From assembly GCA_937895715.1 (NCBI GenBank), contig CALBLZ010000033.1, forward strand, positions 1 through 8,108: DNA of 8,108 nt, in the 5' to 3' direction. Below, in pieces: positions 1 through 6,181 of this stretch (its first letter is position 1; every line of letters starts with the position of its first letter). Below the pieces are notes generated by a model. The model was not told the DNA's origin. It worked only from the letters and a program-made list of their open reading frames with translations, and did no database searches. This stretch comes from an uncultured Candidatus Berkelbacteria bacterium (lineage in GTDB: Bacteria > Patescibacteriota > UBA1384 > CAILIB01). The position numbers were made by a program, and so were the translations under genes.

Positions 1-5
1 AGCGT

Positions 6-2645
6 ATGACTCAGCTGGTTGGCTCAAAAACTGAAGATGGCTCAATCGAAAACCAAGACGCAAAGTTTAATAGCATGCGTCGCAAGCGAATGGTGCAAGC
101 GGCCGGATTTGCAGGCGTTGGCGCACTCCTTCTTGGTGGTGCGGCTCAAGAAGTCAGCTCGCACTTTAATCCGTCACTTAATGGGCTCGCAGAGGATATT
201 AAGCCAGCTGCCGGCTCTGGAGATACACCACTCCGTGCGCTCTTCTCTCAAGCGGCAGATGGTCACGTAGGTACGCACATCGACACAATTCCGAGTACAA
301 ATGTACAGCTCACACTTCCTCAGGGTGTAGACGCCCTACTACAGCACACCTCACGCGGTCCTGGCGATCCAACCGTGTTCTCACTGCGCGCTCCAGATGG
401 CACCATGCTTGCGCAAAACCTCAAGGTAGATTCAAACGGCAACTTTACGCCAGATACCATCACTGCGCTAAAGACTGGCGTAGGCTTTGATATTCACAAG
501 TACAACCTTGCTGGTTCCGGCCCAACTGGCCCACAAACGAGTACGGTTGAAGATGCTATTGCGCACGGTAAGTCTAAGGGGGCAGGGGAGCTCGATCTGC
601 ACCGCTTTGCTCGTCGTGGTTGGGCAGATAACAATACCCAAAGGTTTGATCATGCAGAGCTTGGTCAGTACCACCGCACCGAGAATGGCGATTTGGTTCT
701 GCAACAGAATTTGAACATGCGAAGCTTCCACGGCGGCGAGCAGTACGAGCTTGGTAGCGCTGCTGAGGATGGAAAGCTTTCAGTCTTTGTGAGCCCAGAC
801 CGAGCGCATAACAACTGGGGTTGGGAGTTTAAGGTTGATAAGACGGGTAATATCATTATTCCAAAGGGTCACCCAGCACACGATTTGTTTACGCCGGGCA
901 AGAATGGTGAGCCAGAATTCCACGGTGGATTTGTAGAAATGGTGTACAACAAGGTGCCAAATGGTCAATCGCGTCTCGACGAATTCGTTTCTAAGGGGAT
1001 GATGCAATCGAGCCAGCGTGGGCCAGAAGGTATTGTGGTGTCTACGGTTGTCGGTCGTAACGATGCCGGCCTACTCAAATTCCCAGGCGAAGATCCACTC
1101 CACGGTTTCAACCTGGTTCCACCACCAGATGCGCCGCGCGATATAATTCCTCCTATTCCAATCTTTACACCGCAAGGTGAGCGCCAGCTCGAAAAGATGG
1201 AGCGACCGGTTGTAGAGCGTATTGAAACAAAGCGTAAAGATAAGGAAGCTGATCCCGTACTTCCTACGAAACCGGAGCAAGCGATAAATAGGTATACCTC
1301 ATACCACTACAATGGTAACTACGAGATTGCGGATGAGCGTAAACAGCGGTACTCAGAGAGGCTAAGGGAAAATCCGGACGCTGTGTTAGATGAGCGCCAA
1401 GAAATTACTGATTACTTTGGCCGACAAGACGAGGGCTGGAGGGAAAGAGTCAATGCTCTTGCTTCTGAGCTTGGAGAAATGGACCCCGAGTGCCGCGCCA
1501 GTGTCTGTATCCCTGTTGCTGGGCACCAGGAGCAAAAGAATATCTACAATTCACTGCAGTGGTATGCTAAGCAGAAAGATTCAGAAGGAAATGAGATGCA
1601 GCCCGGTAAGTTTGAGGTTTGCCTCTTTGTAAACTACCCTGAGGGCGAATCTGCAGAGGAGACAATTAAAGAAATTGATCGGTTTAAGGCAGAGAACCCT
1701 AACGTAATCGTCAGGGTCATGCAGAAGGCGCTTGAGAAGGGTGACCAGAATATCGGCACGATTAGGAAATACCTAACAGATGCCGTTCTAAAGCGCCAGC
1801 TCGACCGGCCAGAAGGGTCTCCAGAACTGGTAATCGTTAGCAACGACGCAGACAATAATGGAGTAGTGCCAGGTTACATTCAAAACTTCCTTGATCGATT
1901 TGATGCTGCAAAGGGCGTAAAGAACCTCGATGGTATTTTAGGCAAAATAGACTGGGACCACCGGTCATTCCTTCAAGACCCAGCCTTGCACATGGGTGTG
2001 CGCATGATGCAGTATCTTGATACGGCACTGCGATGGGGTAAGGGTGGACGTGGACCGAGTGTCCCAACAAGTGGAGCAAACTTCGCGTTCAAAGCATCAA
2101 TGTATGCCGCAATCGACGGGTATGATTCAGGTTCATCAAAGTGTGAAGATCGTGACCTTGGTATGTATATGAAGGATGCGCGTCAAGCCGAGCGCTTTGA
2201 CTCACTGAAAGATTATCCGATGGGATACGGTGCTGCGGGTTCTCAGATTTACACAAGTGCTCGCCGGGCAATTCTTGCAGTGAATAATGGCTTAGCTCCA
2301 GCTCAGATGTGGAACTATAACATGCCATTTACTCCAAACGATGATCTTCGCGTGAACGAGCCGTCACTTGAAAAATACGCTGTTATTGATCCATCACAGA
2401 TGGATGATCCACGCTGGAAACGACACTTCAGGTCTGATCTTGAACACTACGTAAATGAAACCGCATCAGCGTACGGACTAGAAACTACAGATCCTGCATT
2501 TATTTCTGCACTGCGCTTCATGTCCTTTGACTACACGATTGTCGAAGGGAAGATTGAAATCAGTAACGTTGATGAGCTGGTTGAAGGCCTCAAGTACTAC
2601 CAGGAGAACGCGCAGCGTACCTACGAACGAAAGCTGGGAATTTAA
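6..2645 (+). CDS. Putative exported or membrane-anchored GT2-like glycosyltransferase with a novel N-terminal half
   Basis: The 879-residue product has four visible parts. Residues 24-48 form a twin-arginine-like signal or anchor (RRKRM followed by a Gly/Ala/Leu-rich core). Residues about 50-370 match no family I recognise. Residues 371-389 are proline-rich, followed by a charged, probably helical stretch to about 490. Residues about 497-730 resemble a GT-A fold, family 2 glycosyltransferase: an opening strand ASVCIPVAGHQEQ (498-510), a DxD-type DAD at 614-616, the acceptor-side segment SGANFAF (689-695) with DGYD (704-707), and the ED motif CEDRDLG (713-719). Such enzymes transfer sugar from a nucleotide donor using a divalent metal. 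The C-terminal 150 residues are unassigned and no C-terminal membrane helix is seen. The ATG at 6 is used, but only five bases precede it and the frame is open to the edge, so the true start may lie upstream; ATG at 75 is a further candidate. The stop overlaps the next start by one base. The glycosyltransferase call is fairly firm; acceptor, donor and topology are unknown. Confidence 0.82.
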   Translation: MTQLVGSKTEDGSIENQDAKFNSMRRKRMVQAAGFAGVGALLLGGAAQEVSSHFNPSLNGLAEDIKPAAGSGDTPLRALFSQAADGHVGTHIDTIPSTNVQLTLPQGVDALLQHTSRGPGDPTVFSLRAPDGTMLAQNLKVDSNGNFTPDTITALKTGVGFDIHKYNLAGSGPTGPQTSTVEDAIAHGKSKGAGELDLHRFARRGWADNNTQRFDHAELGQYHRTENGDLVLQQNLNMRSFHGGEQYELGSAAEDGKLSVFVSPDRAHNNWGWEFKVDKTGNIIIPKGHPAHDLFTPGKNGEPEFHGGFVEMVYNKVPNGQSRLDEFVSKGMMQSSQRGPEGIVVSTVVGRNDAGLLKFPGEDPLHGFNLVPPPDAPRDIIPPIPIFTPQGERQLEKMERPVVERIETKRKDKEADPVLPTKPEQAINRYTSYHYNGNYEIADERKQRYSERLRENPDAVLDERQEITDYFGRQDEGWRERVNALASELGEMDPECRASVCIPVAGHQEQKNIYNSLQWYAKQKDSEGNEMQPGKFEVCLFVNYPEGESAEETIKEIDRFKAENPNVIVRVMQKALEKGDQNIGTIRKYLTDAVLKRQLDRPEGSPELVIVSNDADNNGVVPGYIQNFLDRFDAAKGVKNLDGILGKIDWDHRSFLQDPALHMGVRMMQYLDTALRWGKGGRGPSVPTSGANFAFKASMYAAIDGYDSGSSKCEDRDLGMYMKDARQAERFDSLKDYPMGYGAAGSQIYTSARRAILAVNNGLAPAQMWNYNMPFTPNDDLRVNEPSLEKYAVIDPSQMDDPRWKRHFRSDLEHYVNETASAYGLETTDPAFISALRFMSFDYTIVEGKIEISNVDELVEGLKYYQENAQRTYERKLGI
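75..149 (+). other. Twin-arginine-like signal peptide or signal anchor segment of the glycosyltransferase-like protein
   Basis: Residues 24-48 of the upstream gene read as a basic patch MRRKRM, a weakly hydrophobic core rich in Gly, Ala and Leu (about residues 30-47), then GGAAQE, which could be a signal peptidase site. This is close to Tat signals (two arginines, mild core), although the position after RR-x that is usually Phe is Arg here. A plain signal anchor is the alternative. By the positive-inside rule the rest of the protein would lie outside the membrane. Confidence 0.5.
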
Positions 2646-3010
2646 TGGATGAACCAACCATTGGCCTAGAGGCACAGCCACAGCTACCAGCAGACCTAGC
2701 CGCACAGGCTGAGTCTGCACCGGTAGTGTACGAGGCAGCTTCAGTTAGCCCGTACCAAGCTGAAGCGGTTGTCGTACCTCAGCAAGCTGCAGAAGCTACG
2801 GAGCCTATTCCAACTACGGAAACACCATCTACCGTACAGGTTCAGGCGCATCCAGTAGAACAGCATGCTACTGCGGTACATACTCCAGCGACGTTCGGCA
2901 GCATTGTCGAAGATGCTGTTAAAAATGTTAACACTGACCCCGAAGCAACTGCCCATGCCCTAGAAGCAGAAGTGCTGCAATCTCAAGGGTACTTTCAATC
3001 AGCGGCTTAA
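2645..3010 (+). CDS. Small Ala/Glu/Pro/Val-rich, probably disordered protein of unknown function
   Basis: I do not recognise this 121-residue protein. It is acidic and dominated by Ala, Glu, Pro, Val, Gln and Thr, with almost no basic residues, no cysteine and no membrane segment. Residues 1 to about 85 look disordered. The last third (FGSIVEDAVKNV and TAHALEAEVLQSQ) could form one or two amphipathic helices, a likely contact site. The start codon shares its A with the stop of the preceding gene (TAATG), and GGGAA at 2636-2640 is a weak ribosome site four bases upstream, so translation is probably coupled to the glycosyltransferase-like gene. The sequence keeps an open frame with sensible spacing on both sides, which supports a real gene. 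It could be a flexible linker, a surface or secreted protein with an internal signal, or an adaptor for either neighbour; none of these can be chosen from sequence. Confidence 0.72.
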   Translation: MDEPTIGLEAQPQLPADLAAQAESAPVVYEAASVSPYQAEAVVVPQQAAEATEPIPTTETPSTVQVQAHPVEQHATAVHTPATFGSIVEDAVKNVNTDPEATAHALEAEVLQSQGYFQSAA

Positions 3011-3036
3011 CGGCCAACCCCTTTGCGGGGTACAAT
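3007..3036 (+). promoter_or_regulatory. Possible promoter for the first ATPase gene, with a near-leaderless start
   Basis: TTAACG at 3007-3012 (four of six to the -35 consensus) is followed after 18 bases by TACAAT at 3031-3036 (five of six to the -10 consensus). The ATG at 3044 lies only seven bases past the -10, so a transcript from here would be leaderless or nearly so, which fits the absence of a well-spaced Shine-Dalgarno sequence. The -35 box overlaps the stop of the preceding gene. This is a pattern match only. Confidence 0.27.
3017..3031 (+). promoter_or_regulatory. Short intergenic hairpin
   Basis: ACCCC (3017-3021) and GGGGT (3027-3031) can pair around a five-base loop, TTTGC. It sits in the 33-base gap between the disordered-protein gene and the first ATPase gene. 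No T-run follows, so it is not a standard intrinsic terminator; it could stabilise the 3' end of the upstream message or affect initiation at 3044. A five-pair stem in a short gap may also be chance. Confidence 0.3.
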
Positions 3037-3043
3037 AAATCAG

Positions 3044-5569
3044 ATGAACGATTCTACGTTTGAGGGGCTCGGCGGATATGGTTCGAGCGAATCTGATGGC
3101 TTTACCCAGACTCCGTCTGGTTCTTTTGGGTGGGGTTGGGTGATTTTGTTAGTTTTACTAACAGCGCTTGCTGTTGCCTTCTTAATTGCTAAGAAAAAGC
3201 GGGATTTACTCCACTATACCGATCAGCTAAACGTGCGTGGTGTAAAAATCGTACTGCCAAAGCAAACTGAAGAAGACGATAAAAAACGTGACCCCAAGGA
3301 GCTTACCGGGCTCATGGAACCGGTGTTTTCTGCTGTGCAGCACTTTTACGTGCACAAGTGGTGGAAGCGTGTGTGGGAAGGTCAGCCGACATTTTCCTTT
3401 GAGGTTGCCGTGCATGGGGGAGAAGTGCACTTCTATTTGTTTGGCCCAGCCGACCTGTTGCCGAATATTGAACAGCAGGTGCACGCCCAGTATCCTTCGG
3501 CCCAGATCACACCATCAGACGACCATGCATTGTTTACTAACCAGGAGCTTATCTCAGCCGTGGGAGCTCTGGCACTGACCAAGTCGCTTATATTTCCAAT
3601 CCGCACCTACCGCACCCTCGACAACGACAGCTTGAACGGCATGACTAACTCACTGTCTAAGGTGGGGGATGAGAATACGGCACTAATTCAGGTACTCGTG
3701 CAGCCAACCTTGCAGAGCTGGCAGCATAAGATTGAACAGGCCTTGCAGAATGTACAGCAGGGGAAGTCATTTGAGCACAATGCTACAGCCAGCAAGAAAG
3801 CGGTGAGTTTTGCAAAAGACATTACCAAGACGGTTAGTAACCAGCAGTCAGAAGCAGGTGAGCGTACCGATGCTATGAACACCATGAAAGGTAACGTCCG
3901 CCTAACCGCCATGCAGGAGCAGCAGGCTAAACTGATGGTAGAGAAGGGGAGTAAGATCGGCCTTAAAACACAGATCCGCTGTATTGCACGTGCCCGCTCA
4001 GATGTAGAAGCTTCTACCTTGCTGCAGAGCATGCTGGCAGGATTTGCCCAGTTTAATGCGCCGGAGGCAAATAGTTTCCGCATGATTAATCCTGGGCGCA
4101 AGCGCCTGCTGATTGATTCGGTTATGCGAAGCTTTTCCCCAGCGCAGCCGACTATCATTTTGAACACCGAGGAGCTCACCAGCGTATTCCACTACCCAAA
4201 TCGTCACCTCGACACTCCAAACGTGCATTGGCTTGGTGCACGAAAGTTGGCTCCGCCTGTGGCGCTGCCTCCATCCGGATTACGTATTGGGTACTCGCAG
4301 TTTCGTGGGGCAGAGTTGCCGGTTAATCTGACGCCGTCAGACCGTATGCGCCACGTGTACGCCATCGGTTCAACGGGTGTTGGTAAAACTAACCTCTACC
4401 AAAACATGGTGTTGCAAGACATCCGTGACGGCCACGGGGTTTGCTACATGGATCCAAATGGTGATGCTGTCGAGTGGATTCTCAAGCATATTCCAAAAGA
4501 ACGCGCCGAAGATGTAATTCTGTTTGATCCGTCGGATACAGCCCGTCCGATGGCACTAAACATGATGGAGTACGACCCGGCCTACCCAGAGCACAAAACC
4601 ATGGTGATTAACGAGGTTATGTCGATTTTCGACAAACTCTACGATCTACGTGCTACGGGTGGTCCTATCTTCGAACAGTACATGCGCAACGCCATGCAGC
4701 TGATCATGGACGACCCCGAAACGGGGAATACCCTTATGGAGATTCCTAAAGTGTTAGCGCAGGAGGATTTTCGTAAGCTCAAGCTATCACGTTGTAAGAA
4801 TCAGGTAGTAGTCGACTTTTGGGTGAAAGAAGCGGAGAAGGCCGGGGGAGAAGCAGCACTGCAAAACATTGTTCCCTACATCACCAGTAAGCTTACCCAG
4901 TTCACCTCGAGTGATTTAATGCGACCGATTGTGGGACAGCAGGAGAGTGCCTTTAACTTCCGCAAGATTATGGACGAGGGGAAGATCCTGTTGGTGTCAC
5001 TGCCAAAAGGGCTGCTCGGGGACATGTCGGCACAGCTACTGGGAATGATTATTTCAGGAAAAATTCAGATTGCGGCCTTTTCGCGCCAGAACCAACCTGA
5101 AGCCGAGCGTCGGCCGTTCTACCTGTACGTAGATGAGTTCCAAAACTTTACGAGCAAAACGTTTGCTACCATTCTTTCTGAAGCCCGAAAGTATGCCCTC
5201 GGATTAAATATTACCCACCAGTACATCAAGCAGCTCGACGAAGATACGCGCAACGCTGTGTTTGGAAACGTCGGAAACATTATCTGTTGGCGCATTGGTG
5301 CAGAGGATGCTGAGTTTATGAGCAAGATTCTCGATCCACTCCAGGTTGATGATCTGGTAAATGTGGAAAAGTTTAACTTCTACGCCAAGATTCTGATTAA
5401 CGGCGCCCCAACCAAACCGTTCAATATTCACTCCTATCCACCTGATCCGGCCGAAAATGCCCAGCTAGGGGAGGCGATTCGCCAACTTTCACGGTTAAAG
5501 TATGGTCGCGACAGGGAAGTTGTTGAGGCGGAGATCCGCATGCGCGCAAAATCTGCTATAGTTGCCTAA
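3044..5569 (+). CDS. Membrane-anchored HerA/TraD-VirB4-class translocation ATPase (first paralogue)
   Basis: This 841-residue protein is a P-loop motor of the HerA/FtsK/TraG-TraD superfamily, which pumps DNA or protein through membrane channels as ring hexamers. Residues 1-29 are Gly/Ser-rich, residues 30-49 form one transmembrane helix (WGWVILLVLL...), followed by the basic KKKR, so the bulk should be cytoplasmic. Residues about 60-430 are a large N-terminal region shared with the second ATPase (HAQYPSAQI at 148-156, FPIRTY at 184-189, EELTSVFHYP at 376-385). The motor has Walker A GSTGVGKT (442-449), DPNGD (470-474), FDPSD (494-498), Walker B YLYVDEFQNF (693-702) and the THQ motif (724-726). 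Walker A lies near residue 440, as in VirB4, whereas VirD4/TraD carry it much earlier; the DEFQN Walker B is more VirD4/TraG-like. I chose ATG 3044 over the in-frame TTG at 3023, which lies inside the intergenic hairpin. ATPase class is firm; the transported substrate is not known. Confidence 0.93.
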   Translation: MNDSTFEGLGGYGSSESDGFTQTPSGSFGWGWVILLVLLTALAVAFLIAKKKRDLLHYTDQLNVRGVKIVLPKQTEEDDKKRDPKELTGLMEPVFSAVQHFYVHKWWKRVWEGQPTFSFEVAVHGGEVHFYLFGPADLLPNIEQQVHAQYPSAQITPSDDHALFTNQELISAVGALALTKSLIFPIRTYRTLDNDSLNGMTNSLSKVGDENTALIQVLVQPTLQSWQHKIEQALQNVQQGKSFEHNATASKKAVSFAKDITKTVSNQQSEAGERTDAMNTMKGNVRLTAMQEQQAKLMVEKGSKIGLKTQIRCIARARSDVEASTLLQSMLAGFAQFNAPEANSFRMINPGRKRLLIDSVMRSFSPAQPTIILNTEELTSVFHYPNRHLDTPNVHWLGARKLAPPVALPPSGLRIGYSQFRGAELPVNLTPSDRMRHVYAIGSTGVGKTNLYQNMVLQDIRDGHGVCYMDPNGDAVEWILKHIPKERAEDVILFDPSDTARPMALNMMEYDPAYPEHKTMVINEVMSIFDKLYDLRATGGPIFEQYMRNAMQLIMDDPETGNTLMEIPKVLAQEDFRKLKLSRCKNQVVVDFWVKEAEKAGGEAALQNIVPYITSKLTQFTSSDLMRPIVGQQESAFNFRKIMDEGKILLVSLPKGLLGDMSAQLLGMIISGKIQIAAFSRQNQPEAERRPFYLYVDEFQNFTSKTFATILSEARKYALGLNITHQYIKQLDEDTRNAVFGNVGNIICWRIGAEDAEFMSKILDPLQVDDLVNVEKFNFYAKILINGAPTKPFNIHSYPPDPAENAQLGEAIRQLSRLKYGRDREVVEAEIRMRAKSAIVA
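5554..5562 (+). promoter_or_regulatory. Possible extended -10 promoter upstream of the small coiled-coil gene
   Basis: TGCTATAGT has the extended -10 TG, followed after one base by TATAGT (five of six to consensus). It lies in the last codons of the first ATPase gene. A start about seven to eight bases downstream would give a leader of roughly 40 bases that carries the ribosome site before 5609. I see no good -35 box at 16-18 bases, which extended -10 promoters can lack. Pattern match only. Confidence 0.24.
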
Positions 5570-5595
5570 GTAGGAATACAAAAACAAAGTAATAC

Positions 5596-5603
5596 AGAAA
5601 GGG
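5596..5603 (+). promoter_or_regulatory. Ribosome binding site for the small coiled-coil gene
   Basis: AGAAAGGG ends five bases before ATG 5609 and is the clearest Shine-Dalgarno-like sequence in the window; it fixes this start. The 39-base gap before it is A-rich and includes AATACA twice, at 5575-5580 and 5591-5596. The other genes rely on overlap or very weak sites, so this gene may be translated more independently, perhaps at a higher level. Confidence 0.5.
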
Positions 5604-5608
5604 TTCAT

Positions 5609-6178
5609 ATGACTGAGCAAGAAAAAATTGCCAAGCTTATTGCAAATCTAGAGCGTGATATAACCGCTCTCAAAAAGTTAGTGGTGAGTGGCGACGGCGA
5701 ATCAGTCGACGTCACCATGAGCGACGAGCCAGAAGATGCCTCTGGTGCGTACACCATGATGGGCGGCTTTATGCCAGGTCGCGGCTCTACAAGTCTTGAG
5801 GACAATGCAATCGAGGGTGCTTTTGATGGAGAACGTATGGTAGACGCTAACGGCAAGAGTTACCAAGTGCCACCAAACTATGCAAGTAAGAGTAAGTTGG
5901 TAGAAGGGGATCCGCTTAAGCTCTACATTACTTCAGATGGTAAGTACCTCTACAAACAGCTCGGGCCAGTAGAGCGCCGAACGGTGCCAGGCATCCTTAA
6001 GTTAGACGGTAGCCGCTACACTATCGAAGCTGAGGATGGAAACTCTTACGGTATTCTTACCGCATGCGTAACCTACTACATGTCGTTGTACAACATCAAA
6101 GAAGGAGATAAGGTTATAGCAATGATCCCCGCGGATCGGCCGGCGCACTGGGCGGTAATCGATAACATCGCAGAGTAA
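5609..6178 (+). CDS. Conserved-looking small protein: N-terminal coiled coil plus C-terminal beta-rich domain
   Basis: Function is unknown. The 189 residues divide into a short amphipathic helix or coiled coil at 4-26 (hydrophobics I7, L10, I11, L14, I18, L21, L24), an acidic flexible linker at about 28-46, a Gly/Met-rich stretch (MMGGFMPG, 50-57), and a beta-rich domain from about 67 to 187. In that domain DGERMVDANGKSYQVPPNYA (73-92), KLVEGDPLKL (96-105), YKQLGPVERR (115-124) and IKEGDKVIAMIPAD (163-176) look like strands and turns of a small barrel or OB-like fold. I recall similar proteins, annotated as hypothetical, in Patescibacteria genomes, but cannot verify this here. There is no signal peptide or membrane helix, so it is probably cytoplasmic. 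It sits between two paralogous ATPases, 39 bases after one and three bases before the other, which suggests it works with them, perhaps as an oligomeric adaptor or regulator; that role is inference. Confidence 0.85.
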   Translation: MTEQEKIAKLIANLERDITALKKLVVSGDGESVDVTMSDEPEDASGAYTMMGGFMPGRGSTSLEDNAIEGAFDGERMVDANGKSYQVPPNYASKSKLVEGDPLKLYITSDGKYLYKQLGPVERRTVPGILKLDGSRYTIEAEDGNSYGILTACVTYYMSLYNIKEGDKVIAMIPADRPAHWAVIDNIAE

Positions 6179-6181
6179 CCT

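Noticed and set aside
3017..3031. Intrinsic terminator between the disordered-protein gene and the first ATPase gene
   Set aside because: The stem is only five pairs and no T-run follows, so it was listed as a hairpin only.
3023..3043. In-frame TTG start seven codons before ATG 3044
   Set aside because: TTG lies in the loop of the intergenic hairpin, has no ribosome site, and would add residues of no clear role; ATG 3044 is the simpler start.
3688..4179. 163-codon open frame on the minus strand inside the first ATPase gene
   Set aside because: Antisense to conserved ATPase sequence, with no motif or promoter; a shadow frame.
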